Below are positions 44,236 to 52,325 of a stretch of DNA of 64,000 nucleotides, one piece after another. The DNA comes from Ferdinandcohnia sp036962705 (GTDB lineage Bacteria > Bacillota > Bacilli > Bacillales > Bacillaceae_L): positions 62,001 to 126,000 of the forward strand of contig NZ_JBALOQ010000007.1 of NCBI RefSeq assembly GCF_036962705.1. Reading direction: 5' to 3'. Below the pieces are notes generated by a model. It was not told where the DNA came from and searched no databases. It was given only the letters and a program-made list of their open reading frames with translations. The translations under genes and the position numbers were made by a program. Within the stretch, counting starts at the first letter, position 1; each line of letters starts with the position of its first letter.

Positions 44236-44258
44236 TTCACAAAATGTTCACAAAAAAA

Positions 44259-44314
44259 AGTGGAATTCTTTTTAAAATGCTCTTTTAAAAGAGAATTTTT
44301 AAAGGAATTCCACT
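44259..44314. promoter_or_regulatory. 56-base palindromic hairpin with two ComK AT-box sequences
   Basis: Outer arms AGTGGAATTC (44259-44268) and GAATTCCACT (44305-44314) are perfect complements, and the AT-rich interior also pairs nearly end to end. Inside are two abutting AAAAN5TTTT sequences (44274-44286 and 44287-44299). They could be ComK boxes for autoregulation, but the centre-to-centre distance (13 bp) is not one of the known K-box spacings, and an AT-rich hairpin produces such strings easily. It could also be a terminator for the 70-residue gene upstream. Confidence 0.5.
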
Positions 44315-44315
44315 A

Positions 44316-44431
44316 CGCTTTTTGCTTGCCTAGCTCCAGGCGTCTCCGACTCTTTTGTTTAGATAATCGCTTTGCGAAGGTTGAGTTCGTCTTATGCTTT
44401 TCGTCGATATGCAGACGTGCTTAGCGATTTT
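44316..44431. repeat. dispersed repeat copy with AGCTCCAGGCG edge
   Basis: This noncoding block begins CGCTTTTTGCTTGCCTAGCTCCAGGCG and contains AATCGCT and AGCGATT arms about 60 bases apart. The AGCTCCAG(R)CG edge is shared with the blocks at 40.7-40.9 kb and 62.9-63.0 kb. Directly next to it is the 56-base hairpin. Confidence 0.55.
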
Positions 44432-44432
44432 C

Positions 44433-44645
44433 TCATGAATTCTCATTAATTTGACCAAGTTCCTTTTGAGCAAGATATGCATTTGCTTGTTCTAATGTAG
44501 TATGCTCGTCAATCGAATTACCTGCATAGACAGATTCTGAAAGAAAAGGATTATTTGTATCAAGTGCATTTGACATCCCGAAAACCGGATTTAATGGCGT
44601 ATTCATTGGGATATCGTGATTTGAATGTTCATCTGGATTTCTCAT
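44433..44645 (-). CDS. small hypothetical protein (70 aa)
   Basis: This 70-residue hydrophilic protein (MRNPDEHSNHDIPMN..., ending KELGQINENS) has an ATG preceded by GGAGGTGG, a strong ribosome site. It is rich in Asn and acidic residues, lacks membrane segments and looks partly disordered. I do not recognise the family. It lies upstream of comK on the same strand but is separated from it by a repeat and a hairpin, so it is probably its own unit. Confidence 0.7.
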   Translation of the reverse strand: MRNPDEHSNHDIPMNTPLNPVFGMSNALDTNNPFLSESVYAGNSIDEHTTLEQANAYLAQKELGQINENS

Positions 44646-44800
44646 TTTTTTCCACCTCCATTACTATCATGCATGTAAAAGATAAATATCATACAAGTGT
44701 TTCAAGTATTCCAATTATATTTTTAAAAAATCTAAAAATTCAGTTGATTTTGCGTACCCACCTAAATATACTATTAAAAAGGGTTTAGGGGTGAGCTTTC

Positions 44801-45040
44801 ATGAAAAAAAGAAAAACGTACTCTGAAATCATGAAATCACGGGATACGAAAACATTTAAAACATCAAAAGAATCAGTATTAGATATATATATTCAAATGA
44901 TTATTGATGAGAGCCTATTCAAACGAAAAAAAGAACTTCTGGAAACAAAGGTTAATGAAGCGATTGATACCAGAAATGAAGGTTTGTTTATGGAAGCATC
45001 GGCAGAATACCGCAAACTGTTTAGCAAAACGATACAATAA
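44801..45040 (+). CDS. IDEAL-domain protein (79 aa)
   Basis: The C-terminal half (YIQMIIDESLFKRKK...IDTRNEGLFMEASAEYRKL) matches the IDEAL domain, a short helical module found in small Bacillus proteins often near comK. The N-terminal half is basic (MKKRKTYSEIMKSRDTKT). AGGGGTGAG lies before the ATG. It is a soluble protein with no known enzymatic role; IDEAL modules are thought to mediate protein interactions. It is convergent with aceA and separated by a terminator. Confidence 0.85.
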   Translation: MKKRKTYSEIMKSRDTKTFKTSKESVLDIYIQMIIDESLFKRKKELLETKVNEAIDTRNEGLFMEASAEYRKLFSKTIQ

Positions 45041-45060
45041 ATGAAACCCGGTAACGTAAA

Positions 45061-45094
45061 AAAAAACTGACTAACAATAGTTAGCCAGTTTTTT
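45061..45094. terminator. bidirectional terminator between IDEAL gene and aceA
   Basis: AAAAAACTGACTAAC (45061-45075) and GTTAGCCAGTTTTTT (45080-45094) pair over 15 bp with one mismatch, with A- and T-runs on either side, so it can work on both strands. Confidence 0.88.
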
Positions 45095-45106
45095 CATGAG
45101 CTATTT

Positions 45107-46384
45107 TTAATTCGTAAATTGCGCTTCTTCTGTAGAACCTTTTAAAGCAGTTGTTGAAGATGTTCCGCCTGTAATTACCTGAGCCACTTCATCAAAGTAG
45201 CCTGTTCCTACTTCGCGTTGATGGCGAGTTGCTGTGTAGCCATATTTTTCACTTGCAAATTCAGCCTGCTGAAGCTCTGAATATGCTCCCATTCCTCTTT
45301 CCTTATAGCCTCTAGCCAATTCAAACATGCTGTGGTTTAATGCATGGAATCCAGCTAATGTAACAAATTGGAATTTGTAACCCATCTTTCCGATTTCCTT
45401 TTGGAAGTTTTCAATTGTATCTTCATCAAGCTTCTTTTTCCAATTAAAAGATGGAGAGCAATTATAGGCTAATAGCTTACCAGGAAACCTCGCATGAATG
45501 GCATCTGCAAATCGTTTTGCCTGTTCTAAGTCTGGCTCAGATGTTTCACACCAAATTAAATCCGCATATGGTGCATATGCTAAACCGCGTGCTATTGCTT
45601 GATCGAGTCCCGCTTTTGTGCGGAAGAAGCCTTCAGGTGTTCGTTCCCCTGTAATAAATTCCTGATCAACAGGGTCGATATCACTTGTAATAAGGTCTGC
45701 TGCATCAGCATCTGTTCTTGCCACTAAAATCGTCGGAACCCCCATCACGTCAGCCGCAAGTCGTGCAGAAATTAAATTACGTACTGCTGTTTGCGTTGGT
45801 AATAATACTTTTCCACCTAAATGGCCGCATTTCTTTTCAGAGGAAAGCTGGTCTTCAAAATGTACACCAGCAGCTCCTGCTTCGATCATGCCCTTCATTA
45901 GCTCAAAGACATTCAACTGGCCGCCGAATCCTGCCTCCGCATCTGCCACTATTGGAGCAAACCAGTCCGTATCACCCTCCCCTTCCATATGCTGAATTTG
46001 ATCAGCACGTTGTAAAGCCTGATTAATACGCTTTACAACACTTGGAACACTGTTTGCTGGGTATAAGCTTTGGTCCGGATACATATGCCCAGAAAGGTTA
46101 GCATCTGCAGCAACCTGCCAGCCACTTAAATAGATTGCCTTAAGACCTGCTTTTACCTGCTGAACAGCCTGATTACCGGTTAATGCACCTAGTGCATGAA
46201 TATAATCCTCAGTCTGAAGATGATTCCATAGTTTTTCAGACCCTATACGTGCCAAAGTATGCTCAATATCGATTGAACCACGTAAACGAATGACATCCTC
46301 AGCATTGTATAGTCTTTCTATTCCTTTCCATCTTGAATCCATTTCCCAGCTTTCTTGTAATTTTTGAATTCTTTCATTTGTCAT
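45107..46384 (-). CDS. aceA: isocitrate lyase
   Basis: This 425-residue enzyme splits isocitrate into succinate and glyoxylate, the first step of the glyoxylate shunt for growth on acetate or fatty acids. The active-site loop KKCGHLGGKVLLPT carries the catalytic Cys (about residue 185), and GFGGQLNVFELMK and VARTDADAADLI are metal/substrate strands. GGGAGG lies before the ATG. It follows aceB by 36 bases and ends at a strong terminator. B. subtilis 168 lacks this shunt. Several fatty-acid genes in the window would supply its acetyl-CoA. Confidence 0.97.
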   Translation of the reverse strand: MTNERIQKLQESWEMDSRWKGIERLYNAEDVIRLRGSIDIEHTLARIGSEKLWNHLQTEDYIHALGALTGNQAVQQVKAGLKAIYLSGWQVAADANLSGHMYPDQSLYPANSVPSVVKRINQALQRADQIQHMEGEGDTDWFAPIVADAEAGFGGQLNVFELMKGMIEAGAAGVHFEDQLSSEKKCGHLGGKVLLPTQTAVRNLISARLAADVMGVPTILVARTDADAADLITSDIDPVDQEFITGERTPEGFFRTKAGLDQAIARGLAYAPYADLIWCETSEPDLEQAKRFADAIHARFPGKLLAYNCSPSFNWKKKLDEDTIENFQKEIGKMGYKFQFVTLAGFHALNHSMFELARGYKERGMGAYSELQQAEFASEKYGYTATRHQREVGTGYFDEVAQVITGGTSSTTALKGSTEEAQFTN

Positions 46385-46420
46385 TTTGAATTCCTCCCAA
46401 TTATTTTATAATCTTTTAAT

Positions 46421-48010
46421 CTATAAAATTTCATATCCAGGTATAGTCAAAAATTCTACGAACTCATCATTTGTCACTAATTCCTCGAATAGGCTTGTTG
46501 CTTCTGCAAAGCGACCCGCTTCAAACACTTCTATACCAATTTCTTGTTTAATTTTCTCAAGTTCTTCTTCTTTTAGTTGTTGAACAAGCTCTAGAGTAAC
46601 CTTTCTTCCATCCTCTAAAACTCCTTTTGGATGACGTATCCACTGCCAAAGTTGAGCTCTAGAGATTTCAGCTGTCGCCGCATCCTCCATGAGGTTATGA
46701 ATTGGCGCGGCACCATATCCACGAAGCCATGATTCAATATATTGAATTCCAACATTGATATTCGTACGTACACCTTGCTCTGTTATGCTACCTTTAGGAA
46801 CAGCGATAAGAATCTCTGCAGTAACCTGAACATCTTCACGTTTGTAATCAATTTGGTTAGGTCCTAGCATGACTGTATTAAAGACCTGTCTAGCAACTGG
46901 TACAAGTCCTGGGTGTGCCACCCATGTACCATCATGACCATTATTTGCTTCACGTTCCTTATCAGCACGCACTTTGTTAAAGGCTTCTTCATTTGCTTGA
47001 GGATTGTTTTTTACTGGAATCTGAGCAGCCATTCCACCTATCGCATGACACTCGCGCTTATGACAAGTCTTAATGACATGCTGTGAATATGCACTCATAA
47101 AAGGTGCTGTCATCGTAACCACAGAACGGTCTGGTAATATCACATTTTCTACATTTCGAAATCTCTTAATATAGCTAAAAATATAATCCCATCTACCACA
47201 ATTTAATCCTGCAGAGTGTTCTTTTAGTTCAAATAAAATTTCATCCACTTCAAAGGTTGCAAGAATCGTTTCAATTAGAACCGTTGCTTTAATGGTTCCT
47301 TGGGGAATTTTTAACTCCTTTTGCGAAAAGATAAATACATCATTCCACAGTCTCGCTTCAAGATGGCTTTCCATCTTTGGTAGATAAAAATAAGGCCCGC
47401 TTCCATTCTCAATTAACGCACTCGCATTATGATAAAAATAAAGTCCAAAATCTAATAAACTCGCTGATATTCTCTTTCCATCAAGTTCAATATGCTTCTC
47501 TTCTAAATGCCAGCCGCGCGGACGAACAACAAGTGTAGCAATTTCATCGTTTAACAGATATTTCTTTCCGTTTGGATTTTCAAATGTAATCGTCTTTCTT
47601 ACAGCATCCCGTAAATTAACCTGCCCCTCGATCACGTTGTTCCAAGTTGGAGCATTGGCATCCTCAAAATCAGCCATAAATACTTTAGCTCCTGAATTCA
47701 AGGCATTAATGATCATTTTTCGGTCAACAGGCCCAGTAATTTCAACTCGACGATCCTGTAGGTCTTTCGGAATTGGTGCTACGGTCCAATCTCCATTTCG
47801 AATATGCTCTGTTTCGGATAAAAATGTTGGCATAATCCCATTGTCGATTTCCCGCTGTCTTTGCTTTCTTTTTTCTAATAGTCTTTTTCTTCTTGCTCCG
47901 AAGTTCCGCTCTAGTTTTTCAATGAAGTTTAATGCCTGAGGTGTCAAAATTTCTTCATACTGCTCATTCATTTTTCCCGTGATATGAATTACTGAGGTTT
48001 GTGTCGTCAT
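46421..48010 (-). CDS. aceB: malate synthase (isoform A)
   Basis: This 529-residue TIM-barrel enzyme condenses glyoxylate with acetyl-CoA to form malate. Seen: VRPRGWHLEEKH (catalytic Arg), ATVLIETILATFEVDEILFEL (metal-binding Glu), LNCGRWDYIFS, and the C-terminal catalytic Asp in HNLMEDAATAEISRAQ. AAGGA lies 5 bases ahead of the ATG. Gene order aceB-aceA with a 36-base gap indicates one operon. Confidence 0.97.
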   Translation of the reverse strand: MTTQTSVIHITGKMNEQYEEILTPQALNFIEKLERNFGARRKRLLEKRKQRQREIDNGIMPTFLSETEHIRNGDWTVAPIPKDLQDRRVEITGPVDRKMIINALNSGAKVFMADFEDANAPTWNNVIEGQVNLRDAVRKTITFENPNGKKYLLNDEIATLVVRPRGWHLEEKHIELDGKRISASLLDFGLYFYHNASALIENGSGPYFYLPKMESHLEARLWNDVFIFSQKELKIPQGTIKATVLIETILATFEVDEILFELKEHSAGLNCGRWDYIFSYIKRFRNVENVILPDRSVVTMTAPFMSAYSQHVIKTCHKRECHAIGGMAAQIPVKNNPQANEEAFNKVRADKEREANNGHDGTWVAHPGLVPVARQVFNTVMLGPNQIDYKREDVQVTAEILIAVPKGSITEQGVRTNINVGIQYIESWLRGYGAAPIHNLMEDAATAEISRAQLWQWIRHPKGVLEDGRKVTLELVQQLKEEELEKIKQEIGIEVFEAGRFAEATSLFEELVTNDEFVEFLTIPGYEIL

Positions 48011-48057
48011 TTTGTCCTTAACACACCTTCCTTACATTGTTATAATACAGATTTTTA

Positions 48058-48072
48058 ATACTAAAAGTATTA
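48058..48072 (-). promoter_or_regulatory. palindrome in the aceB promoter region
   Basis: AATACTAAAAGTATT is a perfect 6-bp-arm palindrome with a 3-base centre, lying about 50 bases before the aceB start and roughly 15 bases above a TATAAC sequence. Two similar TCTGT...TATAA strings flank it. It could be an operator; no known consensus fits well. Confidence 0.3.
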
Positions 48073-48172
48073 TATAACAGACTTTTTAAAAATGGAAGAT
48101 TTTTCTGTAAATTTTTATATAACAATTTTTATAAAGTGTTTCCTGTACTATAACAACGCGATCATAAAGAAA

Positions 48173-48205
48173 ACCTTGCCTACAGAATTGTTCTGTAAAC
48201 AAGGC
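48173..48205 (-). terminator. terminator of the M48 peptidase gene
   Basis: On the minus strand GCCTTG-TT-TACAGAA pairs with TTCTGTA-GG-CAAGGT, a stem with one internal loop, followed by TTTCTTT. It begins just after the stop codon at 48212. Confidence 0.8.
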
Positions 48206-48211
48206 ATTTTT

Positions 48212-49474
48212 TTATTTCTCGCCTTTTTCATATTCGTTCATATACGTAATTCTTTCAAGCATTGTTGGGTGACCATATCTAAAAATCTTTACTAGGAATG
48301 GTGGGTTCACTTGGCTTAGGCCAGCTTTTGATAATTTTTGAAAGGAAGTGACTGCTGATTGATTGTCCTCTGTCATTTCAAGTGCGTATAAGTCAGCATC
48401 CTTTTCCTGGTGTCTTGAAACAGCGTTTGAAACTGGATCAGAGACAAAGCTTAATAAGGAGATTAACAATAAAAACACTGGCAATACCGCAATATCTTTG
48501 ACACTTGAGATTTTGAACACATGGCCCCATTTTCGAACCATAAAGGTCATCAGTTTACTAATAATAAATAGTCCCACTAACGTTAAAAGTAAATATCCGG
48601 CAATTCCAATATAAATATGCTTCATCACGTAATGCCCCATCTCATGAGCCATAATGAATAAAATTTCATTTTCATTTAGACGCTGAAGTGTCGTATCCCA
48701 AAGCACAATCCGAGAATTGGAGCCAATTCCTGTTACATATGCATTTAGTGAATTTGTCTTTTCCGACATATTCACTTCAAATACATGATCTGCTGGGATA
48801 TCTGCACGATCAGCCAACTCAAGAATTTTCGTTTCTAATTCTTTATTCGTTAATGGGAAAAAATCGTTATAGAGTGGGTCAATAATGACTGGCTGTACAA
48901 ACATAAGAAACATCGAAAATGGAATGGACAGAAGCCATGCATGAAACCACCATCTTTTTTCATTTCTTCGAATCAACCAGAACAAGACACCCACAATCAC
49001 AATCATTAACGCATAATTCACCCAAAAATCAATCAGGAGATCCTTCATCCAACTTTGCGTGGATTGAACGGTTATATTATATTTTTTAGAAAGATTATAG
49101 CTTATCCAAGAAAGTGGAAAAGATAAAACCTCAACTAGCAAGGATAGCCAAAATAGATAAATCGCCGTTTGTAGGATCGATAATTTTGCTGATACTTTTG
49201 ACCAATCACGGAATTTTGCAGATATGCCGATTACAAGGACTAGAATATAAATGAGCCATTCAAATGGTGTAGACAGGAAAAACAATAGATTCCTTATCTG
49301 TGAATACTCTTCACTTAATAGCAGTTCACGCTCATTCATAAATGTCTGTGGATCTGCCGGACTTCCTTTTAACTGGGCAGGGATGTCCGTATTTGCTCCA
49401 AAAAATAAATACAATGCTATAAATAGGCCAAAGACGAGATAAATTCCAAGTGACCAACCGATTACTTTTTTCAC
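48212..49474 (-). CDS. M48 family membrane metalloprotease (YhfN-like)
   Basis: This 420-residue integral-membrane zinc protease resembles Ste24/CAAX endopeptidases. There are about seven hydrophobic segments; the zinc motif is MAHEMGHYVM (His-Glu-x-x-His, about residue 276), with a third ligand Glu in HQEKDADLYALEM. The GTG start at 49474 follows AAAGGGGG. It resembles B. subtilis YhfN (426 aa), which lies in the same neighbourhood. Bacterial members are linked to membrane-protein quality control or peptide processing. Confidence 0.92.
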   Translation of the reverse strand: MKKVIGWSLGIYLVFGLFIALYLFFGANTDIPAQLKGSPADPQTFMNERELLLSEEYSQIRNLLFFLSTPFEWLIYILVLVIGISAKFRDWSKVSAKLSILQTAIYLFWLSLLVEVLSFPLSWISYNLSKKYNITVQSTQSWMKDLLIDFWVNYALMIVIVGVLFWLIRRNEKRWWFHAWLLSIPFSMFLMFVQPVIIDPLYNDFFPLTNKELETKILELADRADIPADHVFEVNMSEKTNSLNAYVTGIGSNSRIVLWDTTLQRLNENEILFIMAHEMGHYVMKHIYIGIAGYLLLTLVGLFIISKLMTFMVRKWGHVFKISSVKDIAVLPVFLLLISLLSFVSDPVSNAVSRHQEKDADLYALEMTEDNQSAVTSFQKLSKAGLSQVNPPFLVKIFRYGHPTMLERITYMNEYEKGEK

Positions 49475-49594
49475 TAAGCTGTCCCCCTTTATATGTACAA
49501 CCCCTCTTAGTAGTATTTTAGTTTAAAGTGAGGCCAGTTAGAACAATCTTTTAATATAATCCATTTTAGACAATATAAGCCTTGAAAAAACCCA

Positions 49595-49623
49595 TTGATT
49601 TCTATTTAATTATTAGTTATCAT
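49595..49623 (+). promoter_or_regulatory. promoter of the argS T-box transcript
   Basis: TTGATT (49595-49600) and TATCAT (49618-49623) are 17 bases apart, each with one or two mismatches. The start would be near 49631, just ahead of Stem I of the T-box. Confidence 0.55.
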
Positions 49624-49650
49624 GAATAAAATATATCTGAAATTCTATGA

Positions 49651-50024
49651 TGAAGAGAGTAATCCTGATTTAGACCAATAGCGAGTTGGGGATGGTGGAA
49701 GCCCAATGGTGAAATCAAGATGAACCGCACTTCTGAGAAGCTCACCTGAAAATGTTATAGTGGTTCAAAAAGGAGGATGAAAAGGACCAAGAATTTCGAG
49801 GCGGTGCAGCTTTGAGTACCGGAGCGTATGCAGTTAATACGTGAGGAACGGAAAAGCAAGCCAACGAAGAAATTCGATGTGTCATTTTCACCGGACTTTT
49901 TTGAACTTCCTCTAGTAGGGTGTGCCGGGGGAACCCGTTACTTATTAAGTTTGGTTCATCATGAACAAATTGAGTGGTACCGCGGGTAAATCTCGTCTCT
50001 TTTTTTAGAGACGGGATTTTTTTA
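49651..50024 (+). ncRNA. T-box riboswitch upstream of argS
   Basis: The leader senses uncharged tRNA. The conserved T-box TGAGTGGTACCGCGG lies at 49971-49985 with the NCCA-pairing bulge. It is followed by an intrinsic terminator ATCTCGTCTCT / AGAGACGGGAT (49990-50017) and a run of T. In Stem I, GAACCGCAC near 49722-49730 offers CGC (49726-49728) as an arginine specifier codon followed by A, which fits the downstream ArgRS gene. The specifier is assigned by eye. Confidence 0.93.
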
Positions 50025-50046
50025 TTTTAGATAGGAGGTTTTGAAA

Positions 50047-51732
50047 ATGAATGTCAAACAAGTGTATGCGGATGAAATATCGAAACACCTTCAGGAGGTT
50101 TTAACATACGACGAAGTTTTAAAGCTTATTGAAAAACCAAAATTCCAGGAACAAGGTGATCTCGCTTTCCCAAGCTTTACAATCGCGAAGCAATTTAGAA
50201 AAGCACCAGCGGTTATCGCACTGGAAATCGCAGCATCGATACAGGGACCGCTTTTTGAAAAAATTATTGCAGATGGCCCATATGTAAACTGTTTTCTAAA
50301 CAGACAGGAAGTGAGCAAACACATCCTTCAAACAATTCTTACTGAAGGAACGAAATATGGAAGCCATGACTTTGGTGAAGGTGGAATAATTACCATCGAT
50401 TTTTCCTCACCAAATATCGCGAAGCCTTTTTCAATGGGACATTTGCGCTCAACTGTGATCGGTAATTCCCTTGCCAATATTGTTGAGAAATGCGGCTATC
50501 AGCCCATTCGAATCAACCATCTCGGTGACTGGGGCACACAATTTGGAAAACTAATTGTGGCATATAAGCTTTGGGGTAATGAGAAGACGGTTAAGGCAAA
50601 CCCAATTACCGAACTGCTCCAGCTTTATGTACGCTTTCACTCGGAAGCTGAGACGAAGCCTGAACTTGAAGATGATGCAAGAATGTGGTTCAAAAAGCTC
50701 GAGGATGGAGACGAGGAAGCATTATCTCTTTGGCGCTGGTTTAGAGAGGAATCGTTAACGGAATTTTCACGGATTTATTCCTTACTTGATGTTGATTTTG
50801 ATTCAATAAATGGTGAAGCATTTTACAATGACAAAATGGCTGCGACTGTCGACATGCTTAATAATCTAAATCTATTATCCGAATCAGAGGGTGCAGAGGT
50901 CGTTGAGTTATCTGAAGAAAACCTCCCTCCTTGCTTGATTAAGAAATCCGACGGAGCTACTCTTTATGCAACACGTGATGTAACGGCAGCCATTTATCGC
51001 CAGGAAAATTACCATTTCAAAAAGGCATTCTATGTGGTTGGTCATGAACAAAGCCTACATTTTAAACAAATCTTCCTTGTCCTAGAAAAAATGGGGTTTG
51101 GGTGGGCTAAGAATATGGTCCATGTTCCATTCGGCTTCATCCTAAAGGACGGTAAGAAAATGTCGACTCGGAAAGGAAAGATCGTTCTTTTAGAAGAGGT
51201 TATTGAAGAAGCAATCGAGCTTGCGAAGCAAAACATTGAAATCAAAAATCCAAACCTAGAAAACAAAGAAGATATTGCGAAAATGGTCGGTGTTGGAGCA
51301 ATCATTTTTCATGATTTAAAAAATGAACGACTCAACAATATCGAATTCTCACTGGAGGAAATGCTAAAATTTGAAGGGACTACTGGTCCATATGTTCAGT
51401 ATACTCATGCGAGAGCTTGCTCTATCTTAAGAAAAGCAGCAGTTTCAGATGCACCAACAAAAGGACTTTCCGATACTCATAGCTGGTCAGTTGTTAAGCT
51501 TCTCATGGAATTCCCAACCATCATTCAAAGAAGTATGGAATTGTATGAGCCATCTGTTATTGCCAAATATATCATTGAGCTCGCCCAAGAATTCAATAAA
51601 TACTATAGTCATGTAAAGGTTCTACATGAAGATGAAGAAATGAATGACCGAATCGCATTGGTCCGTTCCGTTACCATTGTTCTGAATGAAGGACTCCGGT
51701 TACTTGGTGTAAAAGCTCCTGAGGAAATGTAG
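50047..51732 (+). CDS. argS: arginyl-tRNA synthetase, second (ArgS2-like) type
   Basis: This 561-residue class I synthetase charges tRNA-Arg. The HIGH-type motif is in SSPNIAKPFSMGHLRST (about 121-137) and KMS region in GKKMSTRKGKIVLLEE. The C-terminal anticodon (DALR) domain ends LRLLGVKAPEEM. The wording differs from B. subtilis ArgS (SANPTGDLHLGHARG, KMSKRTG) and matches the ArgRS type that some bacilli carry as a second copy. ATG 50047 is 8 bases after AGGAGG; TTG 50041 is too close. T-box control fits an inducible second enzyme. Whether a first argS exists elsewhere cannot be seen. Confidence 0.95.
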   Translation: MNVKQVYADEISKHLQEVLTYDEVLKLIEKPKFQEQGDLAFPSFTIAKQFRKAPAVIALEIAASIQGPLFEKIIADGPYVNCFLNRQEVSKHILQTILTEGTKYGSHDFGEGGIITIDFSSPNIAKPFSMGHLRSTVIGNSLANIVEKCGYQPIRINHLGDWGTQFGKLIVAYKLWGNEKTVKANPITELLQLYVRFHSEAETKPELEDDARMWFKKLEDGDEEALSLWRWFREESLTEFSRIYSLLDVDFDSINGEAFYNDKMAATVDMLNNLNLLSESEGAEVVELSEENLPPCLIKKSDGATLYATRDVTAAIYRQENYHFKKAFYVVGHEQSLHFKQIFLVLEKMGFGWAKNMVHVPFGFILKDGKKMSTRKGKIVLLEEVIEEAIELAKQNIEIKNPNLENKEDIAKMVGVGAIIFHDLKNERLNNIEFSLEEMLKFEGTTGPYVQYTHARACSILRKAAVSDAPTKGLSDTHSWSVVKLLMEFPTIIQRSMELYEPSVIAKYIIELAQEFNKYYSHVKVLHEDEEMNDRIALVRSVTIVLNEGLRLLGVKAPEEM

Positions 51733-51759
51733 AAAGCCTAGGATTTGGTCCTAGGCTTT
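51733..51759. terminator. bidirectional terminator after argS
   Basis: AAAGCCTAGGA (51733-51743) pairs perfectly with TCCTAGGCTTT (51749-51759). It begins one base after the argS stop and touches the stop of the convergent gene. Confidence 0.88.
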
Positions 51760-52064
51760 TATTCTGGATGATACTGATATTTAATAAGATCAATTGAACG
51801 ATTGACCACTTCTATTCCTTCATCCTCAAGAAAGATGATTTGGGCTGCGTGAGTTTCTTCATCACTGATTGCGATTTCACCCTTAGAGTTAATCACTCGA
51901 AACCAAGGGAGATTATACTTTTTACTCATTGAATGGAGAACTCGCACAACCTGTCTTGCACCTCGAGGGCTTCCTGCAAGCTTCGCAATTTGCCCATAAG
52001 TCATCACCTTTCCAGGTGGTATTTGCTTTATTATTTGAATAACATTTTCGGTAAATGGTTTCAT
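51759..52064 (-). CDS. alkyltransferase-like protein (ATL/MGMT family)
   Basis: This 101-residue protein has the DNA-binding half of O6-alkylguanine-DNA alkyltransferases (IPPGKVMTYGQIAKLAGSPRGARQV). The active-site motif PCHRV is PWFRV here: the alkyl-accepting Cys is Trp as in ATL proteins, and even the neighbouring His is Phe. ATLs cannot repair directly but flag O6-alkylguanine for nucleotide excision repair. AAGGA lies about 12 bases before the ATG. It is convergent with argS. Confidence 0.92.
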   Translation of the reverse strand: MKPFTENVIQIIKQIPPGKVMTYGQIAKLAGSPRGARQVVRVLHSMSKKYNLPWFRVINSKGEIAISDEETHAAQIIFLEDEGIEVVNRSIDLIKYQYHPE

Positions 52065-52160
52065 ATTGATTGTTGTTCCTTACATTGATTTTTGTAATTA
52101 TTGTCTTATATTCCGGGTGGCTTTTCAATGGTTTCGTATGAATTCTTTTTGGAAATTGGG

Positions 52161-52280
52161 TCTATCGGTTTTATTTGAGGTCTATCATTTTAAATTCGGT
52201 TCTATCGATTTTATTTTGATTCTATCGATTTTAATCCGTTTCTATCGATTTTATTTTGATTCTATCAATTTTAGCAAAAT
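52161..52280. repeat. 20-bp tandem repeat array, six units
   Basis: Six units of exactly 20 bp begin with TCTATC at 52161, 52181, 52201, 52221, 52241 and 52261. Units three and five are identical (TCTATCGATTTTATTTTGAT); the others differ at several positions in the second half. Because 20 bp is nearly two helical turns, each TCTATC faces almost the same side. The array sits between the ATL gene start and the enoyl-CoA hydratase terminator and encodes nothing. Confidence 0.92.
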
Positions 52281-52290
52281 TCACCTATAC

Positions 52291-52314
52291 AAAAAGACGC
52301 CTCCGAAGAGACGC
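52291..52314 (-). terminator. UUCG-loop terminator after the enoyl-CoA hydratase gene
   Basis: On the minus strand CGTCTC-TTCG-GAGGCG (52313-52298) forms a stem with a UUCG tetraloop, followed by TCTTTTTG. It lies 12 bases after the stop codon. Confidence 0.88.
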
Positions 52315-52325
52315 TATCATAAAAT

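Noticed and set aside
52161..52280. CRISPR array
   Set aside because: A 20-bp period with no room for spacers; plain tandem repeat.
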